Shown: positions 7,772 to 15,218, counted from the first letter of the stretch. The stretch is 43,881 nucleotides of DNA from Clostridia bacterium (GCA_900767885.1 CAAGAU010000017.1:1-43881), one strand, 5' to 3'. A program made the numbers and translations. Notes: generated by a model from the sequence alone, not told the origin.

Positions 7772-7969
7772 ATGGAAAGAAAGATTACCGAAAACACTAT
7801 CATCACCGAGGCCCTCGATATAAATCCTAACGCGGCGGAAATCCTCATGCGTTACGGAATGCACTGCCTTGGTTGTGCAATCGCTCACGGCGAAACCGTA
7901 GGCGAGGCGGCGGCTGTACACGGCGCCGACCTTGAAAAGATGCTTGACGAACTCAACGACGTCAAATAA
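7772..7969 (+). CDS. DUF1858 small CxxC protein
   Basis: A 65-residue protein matching DUF1858 by pattern: I/V-T...ITEALDINPNAAEILMRYGMHCLGCAIA, with a CxxC at C32 and C35. Such domains occur alone or joined to hybrid-cluster or iron-sulfur repair proteins, and a redox or metal role is suspected, not proven. AAGGAG precedes the start. It is placed between the YdjI-like and YdjG-like genes, which is unexpected and may or may not be functional. Confidence 0.85.
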   Translation: MERKITENTIITEALDINPNAAEILMRYGMHCLGCAIAHGETVGEAAAVHGADLEKMLDELNDVK

Positions 7970-7989
7970 TTTTAAAGTAAAATCGTTCA

Positions 7990-8017
7990 GCCCCACGACC
8001 GTTATCGGTCGCGGGGC
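7990..8017 (+). promoter_or_regulatory. GC-rich hairpin between the DUF1858 and zinc-ribbon genes
   Basis: GCCCCACGACCG - TTAT - CGGTCGCGGGGC forms a 12-bp stem with one G-U pair. There is no T-run after it, so it is not a standard terminator. It could slow transcription or protect the 3' end of the upstream mRNA. Confidence 0.5.
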
Positions 8018-8035
8018 AAGCGTGTATATTGTGAT

Positions 8036-9187
8036 ATGAGCGAAGAATTATACGATCACCAACTTAAAGAAATAAAAACCGACAGCGTTAAATGCCAGAC
8101 CTGCGGCGGAATGATGATTTTCGATCCGGACACTCAGACTTTAAAGTGCGAGCATTGCGGAAACACGATAAATTTCGAGAAAAACCGCGAGGTAATGGAA
8201 AACGACATTAACGAGGGTTTTAAAAATGCCGAGCAGTGGGATCCGAATGAACAAGCCACGTACAGGTGCGAAAACTGCGGTGCGACTATCGTCGTAGGCG
8301 CGGACGAAACGGCAACCGCTTGTCCGTTCTGCGGTACGTCGCACATAGTAAAGTCGGGCAGTTTTAAAGGGTTGCGCCCGCAAGCGGTCATTCCCTTTCA
8401 GTTCGGCGAGGATAAAGCCTCGGAATATTGTAAAAAGTGGGCTAAATCGCGAATATTTGCGCCGAGAAAGTTTAAAAAAACGCTTAAACGCGAAAACATG
8501 CGCGGTATTTACGAGCCGTGTTTTACGTTTGACAGTAACACCACGTCGGTTTACAGCGGTCGCGTAGGGTACAGGCGTACCCGCACCGTAGGCAGCGGTA
8601 AAAACAGGCGCACGGAAACTTACATAGAATACAAAAACGTAAGCGGTACGCTCAATAAGTTTTTCGACGACGTGCTGATTTCGAACAACGAGAATTTCGA
8701 TCAGAAAAAACTCAACTCGCTTGCGCCGTTCAAAACAAAAGCGGCCTGCGTATACGAGCATAAATATTTGTCGGGGTTTGTTGCTGACGGCTACACCAAA
8801 GATTTAAAAGACGGTTGGAGCGACGCCAAACGCGTTATGGACGCCGATATCCGCGAGAGTATCAAGCGTTCTTATAATGCCGACGTCGTAGACTATCTCA
8901 ACGTAAGCACCACTCATAACGACGTAACCTATAAATATATGCTTTTACCCGTATATCTTACCACTTACAAATACGGCAAAAAGCGTTACGGCGTTATGGT
9001 AAACGCAAGCACCGGTAAGGTTCGCGGTAAAACTCCCGTATCGCCCGTTCGCGTTATTATTGCGGTTTTGCTCGGTATATGCGCGTTGGCAGGCTTGGCG
9101 TATTTCTTTATGCGATTCGGCTCTTCGAACGAAGAAATTGCGCAAATTGCGCGTAATTCGTGCGAAAAATTTATTTTAGGGCGTTAA
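8036..9187 (+). CDS. Zinc-ribbon membrane protein, YdjG-like
   Basis: The N-terminus has two treble-clef/TFIIB-like zinc ribbons: CQTCGG...CEHCG (about residues 20-41) and CENCGA...CPFCG (about 78-99). A central domain of about 220 residues follows, then one transmembrane helix near residue 340-360 (VRVIIAVLLGICALAGLAYFFM) and a short tail. This resembles B. subtilis YdjG, a membrane partner of YdjI. The cysteines may bind zinc. The ATG has no Shine-Dalgarno; TATATT at 8025-8030 ends 6 bases before the A of the ATG, so a leaderless transcript is possible. Function beyond family similarity is unknown. Confidence 0.82.
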   Translation: MSEELYDHQLKEIKTDSVKCQTCGGMMIFDPDTQTLKCEHCGNTINFEKNREVMENDINEGFKNAEQWDPNEQATYRCENCGATIVVGADETATACPFCGTSHIVKSGSFKGLRPQAVIPFQFGEDKASEYCKKWAKSRIFAPRKFKKTLKRENMRGIYEPCFTFDSNTTSVYSGRVGYRRTRTVGSGKNRRTETYIEYKNVSGTLNKFFDDVLISNNENFDQKKLNSLAPFKTKAACVYEHKYLSGFVADGYTKDLKDGWSDAKRVMDADIRESIKRSYNADVVDYLNVSTTHNDVTYKYMLLPVYLTTYKYGKKRYGVMVNASTGKVRGKTPVSPVRVIIAVLLGICALAGLAYFFMRFGSSNEEIAQIARNSCEKFILGR

Positions 9188-9202
9188 ACTCGGGTTAATA
9201 AT

Positions 9203-9231
9203 TTGACTTTAGCGCGCTATAATGCTAAAAT
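9203..9231 (+). promoter_or_regulatory. Promoter of the lipoprotein gene
   Basis: TTGACT (9203-9208), 17-base spacer, TAAAAT (9226-9231). The ribosome binding site CGGAGG is at 9248-9253 and the ATG at 9259. Confidence 0.7.
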
Positions 9232-9258
9232 ATACTTATAGACTTTTCGGAGGCTTTA

Positions 9259-10155
9259 ATGAAAAATTTATTTAAAAAACTCGTCGTTGCCGCATTATCG
9301 GTTTCTTGCGTTATCGGCGCGGCAGGTTGTTCTTCCAACGTTGAAAACGGCAGTAAGATAGAAACTCTTACCGTAACTTTCGATATAGGCGGTACCGAAA
9401 AATCGGTCGATTTTAAACTCTACCTTAATTACGCGCCGGGTACTATCGAACACGTAAAATACCTCGTAGGCAAAAACTATTACGATAACACGCTCGTAAG
9501 CAACGTAAACAAGCATATCGAATTCGGCGAATATGAGGCGGCAAGCAGCGGTCGCGTATCCAAGTATAGCGACGCCGCGACTCTTTCTTACGTTTCTCTT
9601 ATGACGCATTATTCGCTCGAAAATAAGACGTTGGGCAGCAGCGGCAGTCGTAAAAGTTATTATAACGACGGCAAACTCAACGAGGGTTATACTTTAAACG
9701 GAGAATTCGAGGCTAACGGTTTTAAAAACAATAAACTCGATTTTTCAAACGGCGCGCTCGTTTTAAAGCGCGAAACAGGTAAGAAGACGAGCGACGCCGA
9801 TTACTTCGATACCGCGCGCGCTACTCTTGCCATAACTTTCGGTACGGATTCCTATTACGACAATATGTCCAACTTCGCGATAATCGGCAAAATTAAAAAG
9901 TCGGACGACGTAACCGAACTTAAAAAACTTATCGGCACCGAGTATACCGCAAACGACGGCGATATTACCTACTGCTATAAGGGTGAAACTTACCTTTATA
10001 AGGACGGTAAATATTACGCGCTCGAAAACGGCGAATTCAACAAGGAACTCGACGCCGACGGCGATTTGGTTAAGGAATTTAAGGATAACTCCAAACTTAT
10101 GGAGATTATTCCCACCAAGACCATTACCGTTAAAAGCGTAAGGTTTGGTAAATAA
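9259..10155 (+). CDS. Lipoprotein with a degenerate cyclophilin-like (peptidyl-prolyl isomerase) domain
   Basis: A lipoprotein signal peptide ends in the lipobox AAG-C (Cys24), so the mature protein is anchored outside the membrane. Residues about 40-95 follow the cyclophilin pattern: FKLYLNYAPGTIEHVKYLVGKNYYDNTLVSNV resembles the family's KL(Y)...AP.TV.NF..L...GYYDGT.FHRV. A later stretch (GALVLKRETGKKTSDADYF...FAIIGKI) fits the isomerase core. The Arg and Phe/Gln expected at the active site (FHRV...F.IQGGD) are replaced (VSNV...I.FGEYE), so isomerase activity is doubtful. It could be a holdase or structural relative. 298 residues, own promoter, convergent with the next gene. Confidence 0.7.
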   Translation: MKNLFKKLVVAALSVSCVIGAAGCSSNVENGSKIETLTVTFDIGGTEKSVDFKLYLNYAPGTIEHVKYLVGKNYYDNTLVSNVNKHIEFGEYEAASSGRVSKYSDAATLSYVSLMTHYSLENKTLGSSGSRKSYYNDGKLNEGYTLNGEFEANGFKNNKLDFSNGALVLKRETGKKTSDADYFDTARATLAITFGTDSYYDNMSNFAIIGKIKKSDDVTELKKLIGTEYTANDGDITYCYKGETYLYKDGKYYALENGEFNKELDADGDLVKEFKDNSKLMEIIPTKTITVKSVRFGK

Positions 10156-10156
10156 T

Positions 10157-10516
10157 TTAAGAGAAATACGCCCCGAGCGTTTGTTCTATCTCGGTGGGCG
10201 CAACGCTCTCTATGGGCGATAAAAAGTTGCTCTTTTTTTGCGGCGGCGCGGATTTATCCGCGCCGCCGCTTTTTTCGTCATCACCCCGCGTCAGTCCCGA
10301 AAGTATTTTAGTAATCGTCGCTGCGTTAATTTCGCCCGAAAGCATTTCGGAAAATTCGTCCGAACAAAGCGTGTCGAGCATTTTATCGGAAAAACCTAAA
10401 ATTTTAAGAACAGGCGCAAAAGATTTAAAGTCTATACGCGATAAAAATTCCGCCAAAGATTTAGCTTTATCGCCGCCGAGGGCGACTGCAAGTAAAACGA
10501 GCGGTAAAAGATTCAT
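10157..10516 (-). CDS. Hypothetical protein, 119 residues
   Basis: I do not recognise a family. The start at 10516 has AAGGAG directly upstream; a longer reading from 10552 lacks this. The N-terminus (MNLLPLVLLAVALGG) is hydrophobic but short. The middle is helical with LSRIDFKSFAPVLKILGFSDKMLDTL, then a Lys/Ser/Pro linker and the ending LGAYFS. It diverges from the 92-residue gene at 10581, suggesting a linked pair. Stop codons of this gene and the convergent lipoprotein gene are 1 base apart. Coding is supported by the ribosome binding site and by base composition like its neighbours. Confidence 0.7.
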   Translation of the reverse strand: MNLLPLVLLAVALGGDKAKSLAEFLSRIDFKSFAPVLKILGFSDKMLDTLCSDEFSEMLSGEINAATITKILSGLTRGDDEKSGGADKSAPPQKKSNFLSPIESVAPTEIEQTLGAYFS

Positions 10517-10580
10517 TTTAAACTCCTTAACATTTTTATTTATATGCGGCATACAATATCTCGTAACGAGGTACTTGACT

Positions 10581-10859
10581 ATGAAGGACTTTTTGAACTA
10601 TAAACCCGAAGAAAATTCAGCCGAAACGCCGTTAAACGGCGATATTTTCGCGACTTTTTCTTCGCTCGCGTCAAAATACGAAGGAAAGAGCGCGGACGAA
10701 ATGATGGCGGCGATTTTAGCCGAGGCGGAAAAGGGACGTAAAAACGGTACTCTTTCGGACGCGGATATAGATAAATTCGCCGCGGTCGTTTCGCCCATGC
10801 TTTCCGATAAGCAACGAAAAATGCTTAAAACCGTGGTTACAAGGCTTAAAAAGCAGTAA
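10581..10859 (+). CDS. Hypothetical protein, 92 residues
   Basis: Unrecognised. It is a mostly helical, charged soluble protein (SADEMMAAILAEAEKGRKNG, LSDADIDKFAAVVSPMLSDKQRKMLKTVV) with a basic C-terminus (RLKKQ). The frame is open from 10194, but that part covers the opposite gene; the ATG at 10581 with a weak GAGG at 10568-10571 is the sensible start. Its 3' end overlaps the convergent cysteine desulfurase by 14 bases. The pairing with the divergent hypothetical gene at 10157-10516 suggests a shared role. Confidence 0.7.
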   Translation: MKDFLNYKPEENSAETPLNGDIFATFSSLASKYEGKSADEMMAAILAEAEKGRKNGTLSDADIDKFAAVVSPMLSDKQRKMLKTVVTRLKKQ

Positions 10860-11976
10860 AAGAAATTTCGTCTATAGCGTCTATTAAAGCGCGTATTTCT
10901 TTGCGCGTGTTCATAGGCGAGGCGCTCACTCTTACAAGACCGAATTTTTCCGTTCCTAAATATCGGTGCATAAGCGGCGCGCAATGATACCCGCCGCGCA
11001 CAGCGATATCGTATTTGTCGGAAAGTATCGAGGCGAGTTCCTGCGATGGTATTTCGGCGTGTGAAAAAGCGACTATTCCCGCGGCGTTGGGCAGGGAATA
11101 CAGTTTTATATACGGTCTTGCGCCAAGCGCGGTTATAAGACAGTCGGTAAGGGCTGTCAGTTGGCCGTTGCAATAGGAAACGTTGCCCATGCAGTAGTCC
11201 GCCCCTTCTTTAAGCGAACATATGGCGGGCAGGTTAAGCGTGCCGCCTTCGAGTTTTTCGGGGTAATCTTCGGGCATATCCGCGTTGAATGTATCCGACC
11301 CCGTACCGCCGCGAATGAACGGGCGGATAATCGCGTTATCGCCGAGTATAATCGCTCCGACTCCCTGTACGGAATAAAGTCCTTTATGCCCCGCTACGCA
11401 GAGAGCATCGCAGTTAAGTTTTTTAACGTCCAGTTGTTCGTGTCCCGCAGCTTGCGCGCCGTCTACAACGAATTTGATTTCAGTATCTTTCAACAGTTTA
11501 CCCACGCCGTAAACGTCGTTGTCGGTGCCGGTTACGTTGGAGGTTGCGCTCATCACCACGAGTCGCGTTTTTTCGGTCAACGCCTTTTCAACGTCCTTTG
11601 CGGTAACGCCGCCCGTGGTCGGACGAATTATCGTCAGGGTGATTTCGCCGCGCTTTTCAAGGTCGAATAAAGGGCGCAGTACTGAATTATGCTCGGTAAC
11701 CGTGGTTATCACATGCGAGCCTTTTTCGTAAATACCGTATATGGCGGCGTTTAAAGCATGGGTGCAGTTTTGCGTAAAAACAACTCTGTCGGGTTTGGCG
11801 TTAAACAGTGCGGCAACGGATTGTCTTGCGGAAAAAACCGCCTCCGCGCAAGCAATCGCCAGTTTGTGTCCGCTCCTGCCTGCGTTGGCGTTAAGAAACT
11901 TCATGGCGTATACCGCCGCGTCTATCGAGCGCGACGGTTTAAAACCGCTCGTTGCGGCGTTGTCGAAATATATCAT
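10846..11976 (-). CDS. Cysteine desulfurase family protein (class V aminotransferase fold)
   Basis: PLP enzyme expected to take sulfur (or selenium) from cysteine (or selenocysteine) and hand it to an acceptor. Visible: N-terminal MIYFDNAATS, the TEHNS stretch, the PLP-lysine motif AGHKGLYS (about residue 200), and the mobile-loop cysteine in RGGYHCAPLMH (Cys at about 332). This HCAP form with a long loop is typical of group II (SufS/CsdB-like) enzymes. At 376 residues it is slightly shorter than SufS. GAGGTG precedes the ATG. The divergent DUF3343 gene at 12055 is a putative Se/S carrier, which points to sulfur or selenium trafficking; no SUF scaffold gene is near. Confidence 0.9.
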   Translation of the reverse strand: MIYFDNAATSGFKPSRSIDAAVYAMKFLNANAGRSGHKLAIACAEAVFSARQSVAALFNAKPDRVVFTQNCTHALNAAIYGIYEKGSHVITTVTEHNSVLRPLFDLEKRGEITLTIIRPTTGGVTAKDVEKALTEKTRLVVMSATSNVTGTDNDVYGVGKLLKDTEIKFVVDGAQAAGHEQLDVKKLNCDALCVAGHKGLYSVQGVGAIILGDNAIIRPFIRGGTGSDTFNADMPEDYPEKLEGGTLNLPAICSLKEGADYCMGNVSYCNGQLTALTDCLITALGARPYIKLYSLPNAAGIVAFSHAEIPSQELASILSDKYDIAVRGGYHCAPLMHRYLGTEKFGLVRVSASPMNTRKEIRALIDAIDEISFTAF

Positions 11977-12054
11977 CGTTCACCTCGTATCGGTATATCA
12001 TACGATATATTTTATTACGAGAAATTATATTTAATGTTACTAAGGGGAAAATAT

Positions 12055-12312
12055 ATGAAATATTGTCTTGCGGTATTCCGCTCGCGTACGGCGGTGCTTG
12101 CCTTTGCGGAATACTTATCGAGGGGCGGGGTGGCTTGTAAAATAATCAACACCCCGTCCGAGGCGCATATCGGTTGCGGAGTGTGCGTTAAATTTTCGTG
12201 CGTAAACCGCCCCTACGCCGTCGAGGTTGTCAGACGCTACGGTTTAAGCGGTTTCGGCGGTTTTTATCTCTACGAAAAAAACGGAAATCGCACTTCGGTA
12301 AGAAAATTTTAA
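12055..12312 (+). CDS. DUF3343 protein, putative sulfur/selenium carrier-like
   Basis: An 85-residue protein whose sequence MKYCLAVFRSRTAVLAFAEYL...GCGVCVKFS matches the DUF3343 pattern (small, with a conserved Cys in the CGVC region). In Clostridia this family often occurs beside cysteine desulfurase or selenium-metabolism genes, and it does so here, divergent from one. The carrier role is inferred from that link. AAGGGG at about 12042 is the ribosome binding site; the open frame extends upstream to 11758 over the opposite gene and is not used. Confidence 0.8.
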   Translation: MKYCLAVFRSRTAVLAFAEYLSRGGVACKIINTPSEAHIGCGVCVKFSCVNRPYAVEVVRRYGLSGFGGFYLYEKNGNRTSVRKF

Positions 12313-12314
12313 AT

Positions 12315-12348
12315 AAACGGCTCGTTTTGATTGTGTAAAACGCCGTTT
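12315..12348 (+). terminator. Hairpin after the DUF3343 gene
   Basis: AAACGG-CTCGTTTT pairs with AAAACG-CCGTTT around a short loop, followed by TTGTG. The T-run is weak and overlaps the next promoter, so termination may be partial. Confidence 0.5.
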
Positions 12349-12359
12349 TGTGTTAAAAT
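12331..12359 (+). promoter_or_regulatory. Promoter of the nth-obg-yhbY operon
   Basis: TTGTGT (12331-12336), 17-base spacer, TAAAAT (12354-12359) with an extended -10 TG (12351-12352). The -35 region lies inside the preceding hairpin. Confidence 0.55.
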
Positions 12360-12410
12360 AAATCGGGAAAACGAACGGCTTGACCTTCGTTTTCTCTTTT
12401 TGGAGTTAAA

Positions 12411-13058
12411 ATGAATACGAAAGATGCGCTTAAAGTATATTACGCGCTTTCCGAAGAGTATCCCGACGCAAAACCCGCGCTTAAATTTTCCTCCGCTTAC
12501 GAACTGCTCGTTGCGGTCATATTGTCGGCGCAATGCACCGACGAACGCGTAAACAAGGTTACGGCGGAACTTTTCAAAGTTGCCGATACTCCGCAAAAAA
12601 TGGTTGCTCTACACGAGGGAGAACTGGAAAAATATATTTATTCGTGTGGGTTTTACCGCGCCAAGGCGGAGCATATTCTCGCCGCTTCAAACGCTATAAT
12701 CGAGCGTTTCGGCGGACAAGTTCCTTCCACTCGCGAGGAGTTGCAAACCCTTGCAGGCGTGGGCAGAAAAACCGCCAACGTGGTTTACGCCGTCGCTTTC
12801 GGCGGCAACGCCATAGCCGTGGACACTCACGTTTTCAGGGTTTCGGCAAGAATAGGTCTTGCAAGCGGTAAAACTCCCGAAAAAACCGAAAAAGAACTTA
12901 TGCGACTTTTGCCCGAAGATACCTGGTCCAAAATGCATCACTATCTTATCTGGCACGGCAGAAAAGTTTGCAAGGCAATAAACCCCGCGTGTGATAAATG
13001 CGCGATAAACGCTCTATGCGAATATAAATCCAAGGTAGGTAAAAATGTTTGTCGATAA
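12411..13058 (+). CDS. nth: Endonuclease III (base excision repair glycosylase/AP lyase)
   Basis: Removes oxidised pyrimidines and nicks the abasic site. The helix-hairpin-helix is LQTLAGVGRKTANVV with the catalytic Lys, followed by VDTHVFRVSARIGL with the catalytic Asp. The C-terminal [4Fe-4S] loop has the exact C-x6-C-x2-C-x5-C spacing (CKAINPACDKCAINALC). The 215-residue length is typical. TTGGAG precedes the ATG. Its last 14 bases overlap the start of obg, so the two are translationally coupled. Confidence 0.95.
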   Translation: MNTKDALKVYYALSEEYPDAKPALKFSSAYELLVAVILSAQCTDERVNKVTAELFKVADTPQKMVALHEGELEKYIYSCGFYRAKAEHILAASNAIIERFGGQVPSTREELQTLAGVGRKTANVVYAVAFGGNAIAVDTHVFRVSARIGLASGKTPEKTEKELMRLLPEDTWSKMHHYLIWHGRKVCKAINPACDKCAINALCEYKSKVGKNVCR

Positions 13059-14310
13059 AGAAACTGTATTTTTAAAATCGGGCGACGGCGGCGACGGAGC
13101 CGTTTCGTTTATGCGCTATAAAGGCGTTGCCAACGGCGGTCCGGACGGCGGCGACGGCGGCAGAGGAGGCAGTATATATTTTGTCGCGGACAGGCATAAG
13201 TCGAGTCTTATCGACTTTATGTACAAGCGCAAATACGTAGCCGAAAACGGCGGTAAGGGCGAACCTAACAAACGCCACGGCAAGGACGGCGAAGATTTGT
13301 ATATAAACGTACCTTTGGGTACGGTCGTAAAGGACGCCGAAAGCGGCAGAATTATTTGCGATATGTATAAAGAAGGGCAGAAAAATCTCGTTTTAGAGGG
13401 CGGTAACGGCGGTAAGGGCAACGTGCATTTTTGTACAAGCCGTCGCCATGCTCCGCATTTCTCGCAATCCGGCGAAAAAACCGAGAGCCGTAAAATTCTT
13501 CTGGAACTTAAGACTATTGCCGATGTGGGACTTATAGGCTTTCCCAACGTGGGCAAGTCCACTTTGCTTTCCAAAGTGTCGGGCGCGAAACCTAAAATCG
13601 CCAACTATCACTTTACAACTATGTCGCCTAACCTCGGGATTGTAAAATATTACGACGAAAGTTTCGTTTGCGCCGATATTCCCGGGCTTATAGAGGGCGC
13701 ATCGGAAGGCGCGGGACTCGGACACGAATTTTTAAGGCATATCGAGCGTACCCGCCTTTTGGTACACGTGGTGGATATTTCCGGCGTGGAGGGCAGAGAT
13801 CCTTACGAGGATTATAAGCAGATAAACGCCGAACTTAAAAATTATTCCAAGGAACTTGCATCCCGTCCGCAGGTTATTGCCTTAAACAAGTGCGATATAT
13901 CGAGTGCGGAAGAAAATATAAAGGCGTTTAAAAAGAAAATCCGCGGCAAAAAAGTCTTTTGCATAAGCGCGATAAACGGCGAAGGTACGGAAGAACTCGT
14001 TAAATATTTAGTCGAAACGCTTGCCGGAATGCCCGCACCCAAGCCGCTTGAATTCGAGGAGTTTAAATACGAAAAAGCCGACGTAAGAAAATTTACCGTT
14101 ACTTACGACGAAGAGGACGAGGCGTATATTATCGAAGGCCCGCTTGTAAAACTGCTTGAAAGAAACGTTATATTAGACGATATGGATAGTCTTGCGTACC
14201 TGCAAAAAACTCTTAAAGATTACGGCGTGTTGGACGCTTTGCGTAAAAAAGGCGCAAAGGACGGCGATACGGTGTTTATAGGCGAAACAGCCTTCGATTT
14301 CAACGAGTAA
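13045..14310 (+). CDS. obg: Obg/CgtA GTPase, ribosome assembly
   Basis: Essential GTPase acting in 50S subunit maturation and stress control. The N-terminal Gly-rich Obg fold spans residues 1-158 (SGDGGDGAVSF, GGDGGRGGS). The GTPase domain has G1 GFPNVGKST (165-173), G3 DIPGL, G4 NKCD and G5 SA. A C-terminal OCT domain follows (FEEFKYEKADVRKFTVTYD). 421 residues, full length. Starts inside the end of nth and is followed 9 bases later by yhbY, a common Firmicutes order. Confidence 0.96.
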   Translation: MFVDKETVFLKSGDGGDGAVSFMRYKGVANGGPDGGDGGRGGSIYFVADRHKSSLIDFMYKRKYVAENGGKGEPNKRHGKDGEDLYINVPLGTVVKDAESGRIICDMYKEGQKNLVLEGGNGGKGNVHFCTSRRHAPHFSQSGEKTESRKILLELKTIADVGLIGFPNVGKSTLLSKVSGAKPKIANYHFTTMSPNLGIVKYYDESFVCADIPGLIEGASEGAGLGHEFLRHIERTRLLVHVVDISGVEGRDPYEDYKQINAELKNYSKELASRPQVIALNKCDISSAEENIKAFKKKIRGKKVFCISAINGEGTEELVKYLVETLAGMPAPKPLEFEEFKYEKADVRKFTVTYDEEDEAYIIEGPLVKLLERNVILDDMDSLAYLQKTLKDYGVLDALRKKGAKDGDTVFIGETAFDFNE

Positions 14311-14319
14311 AGGAGCAAT

Positions 14320-14607
14320 ATGAATACAAAAGAAAGAAGTAGATTAAGGTCTATAGCACAAACTATCGAGCCGATAGGGCAGATAGGAAAGGGCGGTGTG
14401 AGCGAAAATATGCTTAAAGGTTTATCCGACGCACTCGACGCGCGCGAACTCATAAAACTTACGGTGCTTAAAAATTCGGACGACGAGGCGCGTTTTCTCG
14501 CGGACGATATCGCTGCCGAATTAAATGCGGAAGTCGTTTGCACGATAGGGCATAAAATAGTGCTTTACCGCCGCAGCGACAAAAATATAAAGCATGTCGA
14601 ATTTTAA
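14320..14607 (+). CDS. yhbY: YhbY-family RNA-binding protein (CRM domain)
   Basis: A 95-residue CRM-domain protein that binds 50S precursor RNA. The family pattern is clear: LRSIAQTIEPIGQIGKGGVSENML (GxxG loop), LDARELIKLTVLKN, and C-terminal GHKIVLYRR. It follows obg by 9 bases with AAGGAG just before the ATG, forming the nth-obg-yhbY operon, which ends at the terminator 14632-14662. Confidence 0.93.
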   Translation: MNTKERSRLRSIAQTIEPIGQIGKGGVSENMLKGLSDALDARELIKLTVLKNSDDEARFLADDIAAELNAEVVCTIGHKIVLYRRSDKNIKHVEF

Positions 14608-14631
14608 TTCGTCGTTTTTCGAAAGCGAAAA

Positions 14632-14662
14632 GGGCTGTCGCAGGTTTTGCTTGCGACAGCCC
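14632..14662 (+). terminator. Terminator of the nth-obg-yhbY operon
   Basis: GGGCTGTCGCA pairs with TGCGACAGCCC around a 9-base loop, followed by GATTTTGTT. A strong stem with a moderate T-run. Confidence 0.8.
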
Positions 14663-14676
14663 GATTTTGTTATGCC

Positions 14677-14945
14677 GGACAAGAATAATACGAACCTTGC
14701 AAAAACGCCGCTATTTATGCGCTTTTTTGCAAATTCTCGAACGGTGTACGTACAGTACTGCCGTCCTCGCCTTTGCAACAAATCATCAAAAATATCGGCG
14801 TTTTTGTTGCAGGCAAGTCTGACGGCGTGTTTTTAGACTAAGACAAGGCGCGCGAACGGGTTAATACTGTCCGTATAATCCGTGAGCGCAACACGGTATT
14901 AGTCAAAAACACGCCGTCAGACCACAGTTCGTATTATTTTTGTCC
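14677..14945. repeat. MITE-like element with terminal and internal inverted repeats
   Basis: A 269-base non-coding segment fills most of the 326-base gap between yhbY and spoVG. The outer ends, 14677-14695 and 14927-14945, are inverted repeats with 18 of 19 matches (GGACAAGAATAATACGAAC). Inside are a second pair (14818-14840 and 14900-14921, about 22 bases with one bulge) and a third, looser pair (about 14696-14736 and 14771-14813). It has no transposase. The right end covers the stop and last codons of spoVG. The mobile origin is inferred; a purely structural RNA is the alternative. Confidence 0.65.
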
Positions 14946-15218
14946 TGCAACCACGGCTTTTGCCACTTCGTTCTTGTATGCCTCTAAAACCGATTCTATA
15001 ATTTCGTTGCGCGTTTCCGATTTTATCGGGTGCGCCACGTCTTTAAATTCACCGTCGGCAGTTTTGCGCGAGGGCATCGCTATAAAAAAGCCGTCGTTGC
15101 CGTCGATTATTTTAACGTCGTGAACGACAAAACAATCGTCTATCGTAATAGATGCAACCGCTTTTAACTTAGAATCGTCTTTATTGACGAGCCTTACTCT
15201 TACGTCAGTAATTTTCAT
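14934..15218 (-). CDS. spoVG: SpoVG, RNA/DNA-binding regulator
   Basis: A 94-residue SpoVG protein: MKITDVRVRLV at the start, then LKAVASITIDDCFVVHDVKIIDG and FFIAMPSRK, then AHPIKSETRNEI. In Firmicutes it binds nucleic acids and affects sporulation, division-septum and virulence genes. AAGGCGG precedes the ATG. The last codons (AGQK, stop) lie inside the right inverted repeat of the element 14677-14945, so its C-terminus may have been set by the insertion. SpoVG is not restricted to spore formers, so it does not prove sporulation. Confidence 0.95.
   Translation of the reverse strand: MKITDVRVRLVNKDDSKLKAVASITIDDCFVVHDVKIIDGNDGFFIAMPSRKTADGEFKDVAHPIKSETRNEIIESVLEAYKNEVAKAVVAGQK

Noticed and set aside
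7990..8017. Hairpin as an intrinsic terminator
   Set aside because: Strong stem but no T-run after it.
14594..14836. 80-residue open frame inside the inverted-repeat element
   Set aside because: It starts within the end of yhbY, crosses a terminator, and its codons follow the repeat, not a protein pattern.
14677..14945. Insertion sequence
   Set aside because: No transposase frame; only inverted repeats, so called MITE-like instead.
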